Of a stretch of DNA of 64,000 nucleotides, positions 10,502 through 19,161 are shown piece after piece. The notes beneath the pieces were generated by a model. It saw nothing but the letters and a program-made list of their open reading frames with translations, made no database searches and had not been told where the DNA came from. Position 1 is the first letter of the stretch. The number at the start of each line of letters is the position of its first letter. Both the position numbers and the translations under genes were made by a program. The stretch comes from Bradyrhizobium sp. ARR65 (GTDB lineage Bacteria; Pseudomonadota; Alphaproteobacteria; Rhizobiales; Xanthobacteraceae): contig NZ_AWZU01000036.1 of assembly GCF_000472385.1 (NCBI RefSeq), positions 17,011-81,010 of the forward strand. Reading direction: 5' to 3'.

Positions 10502-11281
10502 ATGACAGCGATGATGGCCTACACTTCTTTGTCGCGCTGGTCAGGCGCACTCGGCCTCTGTGCGATCATCGCCATCATAAGACCCGCCCAGGCTGATCCG
10601 CGCGCGGTGGTGGAGCTCTTCACCTCGCAAGGCTGCTCGTCCTGCCCGCCGGCCGACAAGATCATCGGCGAACTCGCGAAAGATCCGGACGTGATCGCGA
10701 TGAGCATGCCGATCGATTATTGGGACTATCTCGGCTGGAAGGACACGCTCGCCGATGCCCGCTTCTCCGCACGGCAGCGCGCCTATTCGAGAGTGCGCGG
10801 CGACCGTGACGTCTACACACCGCAGGCCATCGTCAACGGATCGGCACAGGTGATCGGCAGCGATCGCGCCGGCATAGAGAACGCGATCAATGCGACCGGG
10901 AAGAACGGCGTGATGTCGGTGCCGGTGACGATGAGTCTGTCCGGCAAGCAGATCAACGTTTCGGTTGCTGCGAGCAAGGTTCCCTTGGTCACGCATGGCG
11001 AAGTATGGATCTGCTCGATCTCCAAGGCCGTGCCGATTTCGATCGGTCGCGGCGAAAACCGCGGCCGGGAAATCACCTACCACAACGTCGTGCGTAACCT
11101 TTTGAAGGTCGGCGACTGGAACGGCAGTCCCGCGAGTTGGACCGTGCCGCTAGAAAATGTGGTGCGCGAGGGTGTCGATGGCGCGGTAGTCTATCTGCAG
11201 GATGGCCGTAGCGACCGGCCGGGCCCGATGCTGGGCGCGGCCTATACCTCCTTGGGCTCCGTCTACGGTTCGCTGCGCTGA
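10502..11281 (+). CDS. Secreted DUF1223 thioredoxin-like protein
   Basis: A 259-residue protein with an N-terminal signal peptide (hydrophobic residues ~14-28, probable cleavage after AQA at 31). It continues directly with VVELFTSQGCSSCPPAD, the DUF1223 hallmark: a thioredoxin-like fold with a CxxC pair at C45/C48. The pattern of an exported protein with a redox-type CxxC suggests a periplasmic thiol function, but no activity is established for the family and none is claimed here. It stands alone, 251 bases after acnA. Confidence 0.85.
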   Translation: MTAMMAYTSLSRWSGALGLCAIIAIIRPAQADPRAVVELFTSQGCSSCPPADKIIGELAKDPDVIAMSMPIDYWDYLGWKDTLADARFSARQRAYSRVRGDRDVYTPQAIVNGSAQVIGSDRAGIENAINATGKNGVMSVPVTMSLSGKQINVSVAASKVPLVTHGEVWICSISKAVPISIGRGENRGREITYHNVVRNLLKVGDWNGSPASWTVPLENVVREGVDGAVVYLQDGRSDRPGPMLGAAYTSLGSVYGSLR

Positions 11282-11345
11282 GTGCTGCTGAAATTCGTTG
11301 CGTCATTCGCGGGCGCGCAAATGCGCGGACCCGGACGCCGAGGCG

Positions 11346-11385
11346 TTGATCTCCGGATTTGAGGGTTGATCTCCGGATTTGAGGG
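11346..11385. repeat. Two tandem copies of a 20-base unit
   Basis: TTGATCTCCGGATTTGAGGG occurs twice head to tail (11346-11365 and 11366-11385) with no mismatch, in the gap after the DUF1223 gene. Confidence 0.95.
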
Positions 11386-11440
11386 AAGGCTTTGCGGCTC
11401 GTTGCCGAACCAGCGGGGGCGAATCGTAGGCTGGGCCCAA

Positions 11441-11575
11441 AACAAAAAAGGACCAACTTTCGTTGGTCCTCTTAATTTCCTGCGTCAGGCCCGATCCCGA
11501 CAATCCCGGGGGGCTGGGGGCTGAGGAATCCGGAACCGAAAGGACCGGGCCAACGCAGTAACGATGTTATCGCTA
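11441..11575 (-). ncRNA. Candidate structured small RNA with intrinsic terminator (minus strand)
   Basis: Read on the minus strand, the region ends in a textbook intrinsic terminator: AGGACCAAC-GAAA-GTTGGTCCT (11470-11449) followed by TTTTTTGTT. Upstream, CTGCGT and GGCCCG (11558-11546) pair with CGGGCC and ACGCAG (11493-11480), closing a stem around some 50 bases, and CGAT/ATCG forms a small 5' hairpin at 11571-11561. No protein-coding gene on the minus strand leads into this terminator. The 5' end is a guess; no clear promoter was found. No known RNA family was recognised. The rest of the 589-base gap (11282-11870) holds the tandem repeat and nothing else recognised. Confidence 0.5.
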
Positions 11576-11870
11576 TTTAGGGCGGCAGGCGGTGGGCGGA
11601 AGTGGGGCGGCATTGTGATTCCGCTAACGTTGCCGTGACGCTAGGGGGCTTCCGGCTCGGAGCGCGGCACGCCGGAAAGCGCCGAAAAGATCATGCCTAA
11701 TCAGAAGCTTGACAGAAGATGATGGCGCGGTCATCCGATCCGGCCGGCGCTTCCCGGAAGGGGCAGGACAATTCGTCGCGTTCGTCTTGCCGCGATTCGT
11801 GATTCGCAAAGCCCCTTGCGGCCTCCACCGGTTGGGGCGATCATGTCAACGAGATGACAGGAGGCGCTGC

Positions 11871-12242
11871 ATGAATCTGATGTCGGAGGATGCCGATCCA
11901 AGCGCAAGTTACGCAGCGGCGCGTAATGCCGTTGCGAATGCTGTGCCGCACCGGGTGACATTCAATCGTTTCGAACTCAATCGCATCTTGAATCTGTACG
12001 GGCGCATGGTCGCCGATGGTGAGTGGCGCGACTACGCCATCGATTTTCTGAAAGACCGCGCGGTGTTCTCGGTGTTCCGCCGCGCGTCCGAAGTGCCGAT
12101 CTATCGGATCGAGAAGGATCCGCGGCTCGCGCGCAAGCAGGGCATGTACAGCGTGATCTCGGCCACTGGCCTGATCCTGCGCCGCGGCCACGACCTCGAC
12201 CGCGTGCTGCTGGTCATCGACCGCAAGCTGGCACTGGTCTGA
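11871..12242 (+). CDS. DUF2794 family protein
   Basis: A 123-residue soluble protein matching the small, alphaproteobacteria-specific DUF2794 family: VTFNRFELNRILNLYGRMVADGEWRDYAIDF and the later ISATGLILRRGHDLDRVL are typical. Function is unknown. The ATG at 11871 is preceded by GGAGG at 11860, a good ribosome-binding site; the frame is open for 54 codons upstream without family similarity, so the shorter start is preferred. Confidence 0.8.
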   Translation: MNLMSEDADPSASYAAARNAVANAVPHRVTFNRFELNRILNLYGRMVADGEWRDYAIDFLKDRAVFSVFRRASEVPIYRIEKDPRLARKQGMYSVISATGLILRRGHDLDRVLLVIDRKLALV

Positions 12243-12287
12243 CGTCGCACTCCGACATCCCGGACATCGGCGTAATCCCACGCACCG

Positions 12288-12390
12288 TCATTGCGGACAA
12301 GCGCGCAGCGCTTGATCCGGGGGCTGGAGATTATCAACTCGCGGCCCGAGCTTCCGGGCTCGCGCGTTTCACGCCCGCCCCGGAATGACG
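12288..12390. repeat. Palindromic intergenic repeat
   Basis: CGTCATTGCGGACAAGCGC at the left and GCCCGCCCCGGAATGACGG at the right form the ends of a composite hairpin between the converging DUF2794 and GNAT genes; same class as 18965 and 35762. Confidence 0.55.
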
Positions 12391-12398
12391 GCCGACAA

Positions 12399-12929
12399 TT
12401 ATTCCGCCGGCACCGTGGTCGCGCCCTCGCCGAGCGCGCGCTGCATCATCACGGTGTCGAGCCATCGGCCGAATTTGAGGCCGACATTCGGGTGAGTGCC
12501 GATCAGCTTGAAACCGCATCTGGTGTGCACGCCGATCGATCCGGCATTGGCGGAATCGCCGATCACCGCGATCATCTGGCGGTAGCCGCGCGCCTCGCAT
12601 TCCAGGATCAGTCGCTGCAGGAGCTGCCGGCCGATGCCGCGGCGATGCGTGGCGGGCTCGAGATAGATCGAGTTCTCGACCGTGAAGCGATAGGCGGGCC
12701 GCGGCCGGTAGGCGCCGGCATAGGCGTAGCCGACCACGCGGCCGTCCAGCGTCGCGGCGAAATAAGGGAAGCCGCCGTCCATCAGCGCGTTGTAGCGCCG
12801 CGTCATCTCGGCGAGGTCCGGCGGCGCCAATTCGAACGTCGCGGTGCCGTGGAGTACAGCGTGCTCATAGATCGCTGTGATGAAGGGAAGGTCGGCCTCT
12901 TTGGCCGGTCGGATTTCGGGTGAGGACAT
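12399..12929 (-). CDS. GNAT N-acetyltransferase, phosphinothricin/methionine-sulfone type
   Basis: A 176-residue GNAT protein beginning IRPAKEADLPFITAIYEHAVLHGTATFE, which is characteristic of the Pat/MddA/YwnH group that acetylates phosphinothricin, methionine sulfone or sulfoximine. The acetyl-CoA loop is at RRGIGRQLLQRL (about 97-108) and the C-terminal GFKLIGTHPNVGLKFGRW matches the subgroup. ATG 12929 is chosen over a 61-codon upstream extension that lacks similarity. Substrate is inferred from family only. Confidence 0.85.
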   Translation of the reverse strand: MSSPEIRPAKEADLPFITAIYEHAVLHGTATFELAPPDLAEMTRRYNALMDGGFPYFAATLDGRVVGYAYAGAYRPRPAYRFTVENSIYLEPATHRRGIGRQLLQRLILECEARGYRQMIAVIGDSANAGSIGVHTRCGFKLIGTHPNVGLKFGRWLDTVMMQRALGEGATTVPAE

Positions 12930-12984
12930 GGGTGCGAAGATATCAGCGGAATAAACCGCTTCAATGTAGCTCGTCACACCCCTG

Positions 12985-13092
12985 CTTGTCCCGCCTGCGG
13001 GGCCGAAGCCCCTTCGGCAAGGCGAAGGCCCGGGCATCCACGTCCTTCTTGCCCGGTTTTCCGTCATGGCCGGGACACGCCCGGCCATGACG
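12985..13092. repeat. Palindromic intergenic repeat, CCGGGCATCCACG family
   Basis: Contains CCCGGGCATCCACGTC at 13030-13045 and GTCATGGCCGGGACACG/CGGCCATGACGG at 13063-13092. The reverse complement of the first element recurs between atpA and atpG (39374-39390), so it is a dispersed repeat. Confidence 0.55.
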
Positions 13093-13110
13093 GTGAAGAG
13101 ATGGTCGGCC

Positions 13111-13142
13111 AAAAGAAAAGCCCCGGCGCTGAGACCGGGGCT
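13111..13142 (-). terminator. Intrinsic terminator of the Bax-inhibitor-like gene
   Basis: On the minus strand AGCCCCGG and CCGGGGCT (13142-13135 and 13126-13119) form an 8-base stem followed by TTTCTTTT, 25 bases after the stop of the minus-strand gene at 13167. Confidence 0.8.
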
Positions 13143-13166
13143 CCGTATCGCGTCTTGCTCGACGGA

Positions 13167-13961
13167 TCAGTTGTCGCGCTGACCGAGCAACTGCAGGAGC
13201 AGCGTGAACAGGTTGATGAAGTTCAAATACAGCGACAGGGCGCCGATGATCGAGGCACGTTCCGCCATATCGCCGCCGGCCGAGGCGTAGCCGTAGATGT
13301 AGTCATTCTTCAGCCGCTGGGTGTCCCAGGCGGTGAGGCCCGCGAACACCAGCACGCCGACCACCGACACCACGAACTGCAGCGCGGAGCTGACCAGGAA
13401 CAGGTTCACCAGGCTCGCGATCACGACGCCGATCAGGCCCATGAACAGGAACGAGCCGAAGCCGGTGAGGTCACGCCGCGTGGTGTAGCCATAAAGGCTC
13501 AGCGCTCCGAATGTCGCCGCGGTGATGAAGAACACGCGCACGATCGAGGTGTGGGTATACACCAGGAAGATCGACGACAGCGACACGCCCATTAGCGCCG
13601 AAAAGACCCAGAACAGGAGCTGGGCGGTCGAAGGCGCCAGGCGGTTGATGCCGGCCGAAAGCGCGAACACCATGCCGAGCGGCGCCAGGATGAACAGCCA
13701 CTTCAGCGGGCTTACGAACATCGCATAGCCGAACGGCGTCAGGAACGCGTTGCCGATCTTGGCCGCGGCGCCCGAGGGGTCGCTCGTCACCGCCGCCATG
13801 TAGATGCCGAGCGCGGCGAGACCGGTGATGGCCAGGCCGATGCTCATGTAGTTGTAGATGCGCAGCATGTAGGCGCGCAGACCGGCGTCGACGGTCGCGG
13901 TATCAACGCGCCCTGCGGCCCGGCCGAAAGGAGAAGCGTAGTTGCGGTCTAGGTCCGACAT
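13167..13961 (-). CDS. Bax inhibitor-1/YccA family membrane protein
   Basis: A 264-residue integral membrane protein with about seven hydrophobic segments and a hydrophilic N-terminal 28 residues. The family signature appears near the C-terminus as LTAWDTQRLKNDY, then GALSLYLNFINLFTLLLQLLG. Bacterial members (YccA, YbhL) are linked to FtsH modulation and, in some structures, to calcium leak; the role here is not known. ATG 13961 is used because it gives MSDLDRNYASPFGR, the usual start of rhizobial homologues. A terminator follows at 13111-13142, so it is monocistronic. Confidence 0.9.
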   Translation of the reverse strand: MSDLDRNYASPFGRAAGRVDTATVDAGLRAYMLRIYNYMSIGLAITGLAALGIYMAAVTSDPSGAAAKIGNAFLTPFGYAMFVSPLKWLFILAPLGMVFALSAGINRLAPSTAQLLFWVFSALMGVSLSSIFLVYTHTSIVRVFFITAATFGALSLYGYTTRRDLTGFGSFLFMGLIGVVIASLVNLFLVSSALQFVVSVVGVLVFAGLTAWDTQRLKNDYIYGYASAGGDMAERASIIGALSLYLNFINLFTLLLQLLGQRDN

Positions 13962-14216
13962 GGTCGAATTCCCGTATGTTGGTGCGGTGAAGCGCAAGGG
14001 CTGCGGTCGCCGCCAAAAAACCTATCTCAGATGGTCGTGCTTGCCGACATTAATTTTGTGTCACCAAGCCTTGCATCTGACCCAAGGGTTAAATGGGAAA
14101 CTAGCATATCCGTCGCAAGCTTCCACGCGCGGCCGAATGTCGCTCCAAGGCCCAAATCCCGCGACAAAAAGGCCGAAAACGGCCGTCTCCCGACCGTTAG
14201 GCCTTTATAGCCCTTT

Positions 14217-16787
14217 TTACAGGTTGCGCAGCACCGAGGCGGGTTTCTGGTTCAGTGCCAGCAGCGTGCCGGCAAGCCCCAGCCCGACCGTCACCAGCAG
14301 TGCCGCCAGGACCACGGCTGCGGCGCTGCCGGCCTGCCAGACGAAACTCAAGGTCATCAGGCGGGTCACGATCAGATAGGCCGCAATCGAGCCGGCAATC
14401 ACGCCAAACACGGCCGTGGCCAGGCCGATCAGCAGATATTCCAGGGCATAGGCGCCGAGCAGCCGGACCCGGGTTGCACCGAGGGTCTTCAGAATGACGG
14501 CGTCGTAAACGCGATGGCGGTGGCCGGCGGCCAGGGCCCCGCCCAGCACCAGGATCGCCGAAATCAGCGTTACAGCGCTGGCGCCGCGGATCGCCAGCGC
14601 GAGATTGGAGACCACCGAGCCGATGGTTTCCATCACCTCGCGCACCCGCACGCTCGTCACCATCGGAAATGCGTTCGCCACCTGCTTGATGATGCGTCCG
14701 TCGCCGGAGGGATCCGGATAGGCTTCCGTCAGGGTGGCGATGTGGGTGTGCGGCGCGCCCTTGAAGGCGTTGGGCGAGAACACCAGCACGAAATTGATGC
14801 CGAGCCCCTGCCAGTCGATCTTGCGCATATTGCCGATCCGCGCCGGGATGTCGCGGCCGAGCACATTGACCACGATCTCGTCGCCAAGCTTGAGCTTCAG
14901 TCCATCGGCGATCTTCTTCTCGATCGAGACCAGCGGTGGCCCGTCGTAGTCTTTGCCCCACCACTGCCCCTCGACGATCTTGGAGCCTTTCGGAATGTCG
15001 CCGGTATAGGTCAGGCCGCGGTCGCTCTGCAGCACCCATTCGGAGTCGGATGAGGGGGAAAGGTCCTCCGCCCTCACACCGCGCGCGGCGACGATGCGCC
15101 CGCGCAGCATCGGCACGTCCTCCACCGTCGACTCCGGTTCGACCTGTTTGAGGAAGGCGTTGAAGCGGTCGGCATCCGATGAAGGAATGTCGATGAAGAA
15201 GAAGGACGGCGCGCGGTCCGGCAGCGAGGCCAGAAACTGCTGGCGCAGATTGCCGTCGATCTGCGTGATGGTGACCAGAACCGCAAGCCCCAGACCAAGC
15301 GACAGCACCACGGACGGCGTCAGCGCGCCCGGCCGGTAGATGTTGGAGATCGCTAGCCGCAGCATAGGAAAGCGCGTGCGCGGGAGACGCGCGGCCGCCG
15401 CCATCACGCCGGCCGCAATGCCGCGCAGCACCGCAAAGACAATCACCGAAGCGACGACGAACACGGCGGCGATGCGCTTGTCGTAGGCCAGTCCAATCAC
15501 CACCGTGACAAGCAGCGCGATCACGAACGCCATCAGCGCCAGGTAGCGCCAGCGCGGCCGATGCCATTCGGCGACGACCGCTTCGCGGAACAGCGCAGCG
15601 ACAGGCACGTCGTGGACGCGGCCGAGCGGCCACAGGCCGAAGGCGAGCGCCGTCAGAAGGCCGTAAACGAAGGACAGTGCGAGCTCGCTCCCGTGCAGCG
15701 CCGGCACCACCGGCAGCGGCAGGAGCTTGCCGAACAGGCCGACGATGACGAAGGGCAGGGCGGCGCCCGCGGCCAGCCCGATCACCGCGCCCAAACTCGC
15801 GAGCACGATCACTTGCGCAAGATAGATCGCGAACACGTCACGGCCGGTCGCGCCGAGTGCCTTCAGCGCCGCGATCACCTCCAGCCGGCGATCGATATGG
15901 CTCTTGACGGCATTGGCGACGCCGACGCCGCCGACCAGAAGCGCGGCGAGGCCCACCAGGGTGAGAAACTGCGTAAAGCGATCGATGGTGCGCTCGAGCT
16001 GCGGCGACGCATTGCCGCGGCTGCGCACCTCCCAGCCGGCTTCGGGCGCGGCCCGCCGCGCATCATCGAGGAGCGTCGCCACCGCGCGGTCATCGGAGGC
16101 ATTGTCCGGCAGCCTGACGCGATACATCCAGCGCACCAGGCTGCCTGGCTGTAACAGCCCGGTCGCGCGCAAGCCGTCGATGCTGACCAGAAAGCGCGGC
16201 CCGAAGCCGAGGCCGCCGGCAAGCTTGTCGGGCTCGGCATCGACGGCGCTGCGGATCTGAAAGGTGGCGTCGCCGATCGAGACCTTGTCGCCGATCTTGA
16301 GATCGAGCCGGGCAAGCAGCGCCGGATCGGCCGCCGCGCCGTAAGCGCCATCGCGCTGCGCAAGCAGGTCTACGGTCGGCCTGTCGGGCGTGAGCGACAG
16401 CGCGCCCAGCCTCGGATAGTTGTCGTCGACCGCCTTCATCTCGACCAGCGCGAGCTTGCCGTCGGCGGTCTTTGCCATGGCGCGCAGGGTCGCCGCGACC
16501 GAGAGCTCACCGCGCGAGCGCAGGAAGCCGACCTCGGCGGGCTTTGCCTCGCGCTGAAACAGCACGAAGGCGACGTCGCCGCCGAGCAGGGTGCGGCCCT
16601 CGCGCGCAAGTCCGTCCGAGAGGCTGGCCGCGACCGAGCCGACGCCTGCGATCGCCATCACGCCAAGCGCGATGCAGGCGATGAAAACGTAGAATCCGCG
16701 CAGGCCGCCGCGCAATTCACGCAAGGCATAACGCAGGGCAAGCGCCGCATCGCGACCACCGCCGAGATGTTCGACTGCGATGGTCAT
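14217..16787 (-). CDS. ABC transporter permease, YbbP/FtsX-like (arylesterase-linked)
   Basis: An 856-residue FtsX-like permease: N-terminal transmembrane helix (about residues 30-55), a large periplasmic domain, three central helices (about 255-370), a second cluster with another long periplasmic domain (about 480-690) and a final helical block (690-845). This duplicated 4+4+2 helix layout is that of YbbP. Its ATG overlaps the stop of the ATPase gene in an ATGA (16784-16787), showing a coupled pair. In E. coli ybbA-ybbP lies divergent to tesA just as here; the substrate is unknown, with lipid or lipoprotein export the usual guess. Confidence 0.88.
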   Translation of the reverse strand: MTIAVEHLGGGRDAALALRYALRELRGGLRGFYVFIACIALGVMAIAGVGSVAASLSDGLAREGRTLLGGDVAFVLFQREAKPAEVGFLRSRGELSVAATLRAMAKTADGKLALVEMKAVDDNYPRLGALSLTPDRPTVDLLAQRDGAYGAAADPALLARLDLKIGDKVSIGDATFQIRSAVDAEPDKLAGGLGFGPRFLVSIDGLRATGLLQPGSLVRWMYRVRLPDNASDDRAVATLLDDARRAAPEAGWEVRSRGNASPQLERTIDRFTQFLTLVGLAALLVGGVGVANAVKSHIDRRLEVIAALKALGATGRDVFAIYLAQVIVLASLGAVIGLAAGAALPFVIVGLFGKLLPLPVVPALHGSELALSFVYGLLTALAFGLWPLGRVHDVPVAALFREAVVAEWHRPRWRYLALMAFVIALLVTVVIGLAYDKRIAAVFVVASVIVFAVLRGIAAGVMAAAARLPRTRFPMLRLAISNIYRPGALTPSVVLSLGLGLAVLVTITQIDGNLRQQFLASLPDRAPSFFFIDIPSSDADRFNAFLKQVEPESTVEDVPMLRGRIVAARGVRAEDLSPSSDSEWVLQSDRGLTYTGDIPKGSKIVEGQWWGKDYDGPPLVSIEKKIADGLKLKLGDEIVVNVLGRDIPARIGNMRKIDWQGLGINFVLVFSPNAFKGAPHTHIATLTEAYPDPSGDGRIIKQVANAFPMVTSVRVREVMETIGSVVSNLALAIRGASAVTLISAILVLGGALAAGHRHRVYDAVILKTLGATRVRLLGAYALEYLLIGLATAVFGVIAGSIAAYLIVTRLMTLSFVWQAGSAAAVVLAALLVTVGLGLAGTLLALNQKPASVLRNL

Positions 16788-17518
16788 GGCGCGGGCTTGC
16801 GGTCCGCGCTGGTATCGTCGATACGGCCCGATCGTAAGCGCACCACACGGTCGCAACGCTCGGCCAGCGAATGATCGTGGGTGACCAGCACGAGCGTCAT
16901 GCCGCGTTCGGCGTGCTTGGTGAAGATGAGGTCGACAATCTGCTTGCCGGTGGCTTCGTCGAGGTTGCCCGTCGGCTCGTCGGCCACCAGGATCGCGGGA
17001 TCCGGCGCGAGTGCGCGGGCGAGCGCGACGCGCTGCTGCTCGCCGCCGGAAAGCTGGGTTGGATAATGATGCAGGCGGTGACCGAGCCCGACCGAGATCA
17101 GCTCCTGTTCGGCGCGCACGTCCGCGTCAGCCACGCCCGCGAGTTCCAGCGGCACTGCGACGTTCTCCAGCGCTGTCATGGTCGGGATCAGGTGAAACGA
17201 TTGGAAGACGATGCCGACCTGCCGGCCGCGAAAACGCGCCAGCGCATCCTCGTTGAGGGCATTGAAAGCGGTGCCGTTGACCACCACCTCTCCACTGTCT
17301 GGACGTTCCAATCCCGCCATCACCATCAGCAGCGTCGATTTTCCCGAGCCCGACGGTCCGATCAGGCCGAGCGCCTCCCCTGAGGCCACGCGCAGGCTGA
17401 TATCCTTGAGAATGTGAACGCGCGCAGCGCCGGTGCCGAGCGAGAGGTTGACGTCTTTGATGGAAATGGTGTCCGGGGCAAGGCCGGAGAATTGCGAGGG
17501 TTCGATGCGACTGTCCAT
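16784..17518 (-). CDS. ABC transporter ATP-binding protein, YbbA type
   Basis: A 244-residue ATPase of the LolD/MacB/YbbA group, partner of the downstream permease. It has the P-loop GPSGSGKS (54-61), the Q-loop VFQSFHLIPTMTALENV, the signature LSGGEQQRVALARAL and Walker B ILVADEPTGNLDE followed by the H-loop VTHD. Its ATG lies inside the palindrome CCATGG at 17515-17520, next to a plus-strand ATG that could serve the divergent esterase gene. Confidence 0.92.
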   Translation of the reverse strand: MDSRIEPSQFSGLAPDTISIKDVNLSLGTGAARVHILKDISLRVASGEALGLIGPSGSGKSTLLMVMAGLERPDSGEVVVNGTAFNALNEDALARFRGRQVGIVFQSFHLIPTMTALENVAVPLELAGVADADVRAEQELISVGLGHRLHHYPTQLSGGEQQRVALARALAPDPAILVADEPTGNLDEATGKQIVDLIFTKHAERGMTLVLVTHDHSLAERCDRVVRLRSGRIDDTSADRKPAP

Positions 17519-17573
17519 GGCTCGGTCATATGGCACTTCGTCCGGCGCGGTCGAGAGGCGTGGACGATTGTTC

Positions 17574-18221
17574 ATGCACATAGTCGTGTTGATGGTCGCC
17601 ATCATGACGGTGCAGCTCTCTTTCGCGCAAACCTCCGCGGCAGGCGAAGCCAAGCCCGTCAAGATGGTGGTCCTGGGCGATTCATTGAGTGCGGGCCTTG
17701 GGCTGCCGGGACCTGCGGCATTTCCGGCCAGGCTACAAAAAGCTTTGAAGGACAAAGGCATAGAGGTGGAGATAACCAACGCCGGGGTGTCGGGCGACAC
17801 CGCCTCCGCCGGCCGCGACCGGCTCGATTGGTCGGTGCCGGAGGGAACCCAGGCGGTGATCGTCGAACTCGGCGCCAACGACGCCTTGCGTGGCATCGAT
17901 CCCAAGATCACGCGCGAGGCGCTCTCCGACATCATCGGCCGGCTGAAGAAGCGCGGAATCGCGGTGATGCTGTGCGGCATGCTGGCGCCGCCGAACTACG
18001 GCAGCGACTATGCGGCGCGCTTCGACGCGATCTACCCGGACCTTGCGAAAGCCTTCGACGTGCCGCTCTACCCGTTCTTCCTGAACGGCGTCGCGGCCGA
18101 CGCGAAGCTCAACCAGGCGGATGGGATTCATCCCACCGCAGAAGGCGTCGACATTATCGTGAAGAATGTCTTGCCCACGGTGGAGGCATTTTTAGGCACG
18201 ATAAAAGGTCAGCCTAGTTGA
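17574..18221 (+). CDS. tesA: Arylesterase / lysophospholipase L1-like GDSL hydrolase (TesA type)
   Basis: A periplasmic SGNH hydrolase of 215 residues from the chosen start. Block I is GDSLSAG (S37 nucleophile), block II has the glycine in VSGDTASAG, block III is GANDALRG and block V is DGIHPTAEG, giving the complete Ser-Gly-Asn-His/Asp set. Residues 1-18 form a signal peptide (MHIVVLMVAIMTVQLSFAQ). An in-frame ATG at 17517 would add 19 residues and place a double-arginine stretch (ERRGRLF) before the hydrophobic core; both starts are possible. Divergent from the YbbA/YbbP-like transporter, as in E. coli. Confidence 0.88.
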   Translation: MHIVVLMVAIMTVQLSFAQTSAAGEAKPVKMVVLGDSLSAGLGLPGPAAFPARLQKALKDKGIEVEITNAGVSGDTASAGRDRLDWSVPEGTQAVIVELGANDALRGIDPKITREALSDIIGRLKKRGIAVMLCGMLAPPNYGSDYAARFDAIYPDLAKAFDVPLYPFFLNGVAADAKLNQADGIHPTAEGVDIIVKNVLPTVEAFLGTIKGQPS

Positions 18222-18404
18222 AAAACGGGCAAGGTGACGCTTAACCCTGTACGTGCTTCTACGGGGCTTTCCGCTTCGTTAACGCAGGATGCTTCGCAGA
18301 GTCACATAACTACGGTACAAATTCTGCATCGGTGATTCGCCGCCGGGATTTGTGGTCAGGTCCGATCTGCCTGGATCGGGCCGCAAGCATCGGGAGTCCT
18401 GACG

Positions 18405-18941
18405 ATGCCGCGCTTGTTTACTGGTCTGGAAATCCCGCCAGATGTCTGCCAGACGCTTTCCAGCTTGCGAGGTGGTCTCCCCGGCGCCCGTTGGATCGAT
18501 CCCGAAAATTACCACGTCACATTGCGCTTCATCGGCGATATCGACGGCGCCTCCGCCCACGAGATCGCCTCGATGCTGGAGCGGGTCGATCGCAAGCCGT
18601 TCGAGGTGACGGTGCGGGGTCTCTCCAGCTTCGGCGGACGCAAGCCGCGCGCGGTGGTCGCTACCATCGTGCCGAGCCGGCCGCTGATCGAGCTGCAGGC
18701 GGAACTGGAACGGCTGATGCAGCGCATCGGGCTTGATCCGGAGGGACGCAAATTCATTCCGCACGTCACGCTGGCGCGGCTCTACGATGCTTCGAGCCAG
18801 GACGTTGCCGATTATCTCTCGCTACGCGGTTATTTCCCAAGCAAGGTCTTCACCGCCGAGCGCTTCGTGCTGTTTTCCTCGCGCGCCTCCACCGGAGGCG
18901 GCCCCTATGTCGTCGAGGATTCCTACGCGCTGAGCGCGTGA
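18405..18941 (+). CDS. thpR: RNA 2',3'-cyclic phosphodiesterase ThpR
   Basis: A 178-residue member of the 2H phosphoesterase family (formerly LigT, 2'-5' RNA ligase). Both catalytic HxTx motifs are intact: HVTL at H37/T39 and HVTL at H120/T122. The enzyme opens 2',3'-cyclic phosphates at RNA ends to 2'-phosphates. The N-terminal MPRLFTGLEIPPDV matches the family start. It is a lone gene, with repeat elements directly downstream. Confidence 0.92.
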   Translation: MPRLFTGLEIPPDVCQTLSSLRGGLPGARWIDPENYHVTLRFIGDIDGASAHEIASMLERVDRKPFEVTVRGLSSFGGRKPRAVVATIVPSRPLIELQAELERLMQRIGLDPEGRKFIPHVTLARLYDASSQDVADYLSLRGYFPSKVFTAERFVLFSSRASTGGGPYVVEDSYALSA

Positions 18942-18964
18942 TCGTGCTCTCTAAGATCCGCCGT

Positions 18965-19088
18965 CGTCATGGCCGGGCTTGTCCCGGGCATCGACGCTCC
19001 TTTCGCCGTCATTCCGGGATGGTCCGAAGGACCAGACCCGGAATCTCCGGATTCCGGGTTCGATGCTGCGCATCGCCCCGGAATGACG
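18965..19088. repeat. Composite palindromic intergenic repeat
   Basis: GTCATGGCCGGGCTTGTCCC begins the element and CGCCCCGGAATGACGG ends it; inside lie ATTCCGGG and CCCGGAAT pairs. It fills most of the gap between thpR and zapE and is the best-preserved copy of this class in the window. Confidence 0.65.
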
Positions 19089-19161
19089 GTAGCGGATTCG
19101 ACATACCCCCGCTGCAAATGTCGACTTGCAATTTTCGGCCGGCTGAGGCCGAAAGAGATCC

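Noticed and set aside
11346..11385. FixK/FNR-type box (TTGAT-N-ATCAA)
   Set aside because: Left half TTGATC is present, but the right half reads GATTTG, not GATCAA, and there is no gene start nearby.
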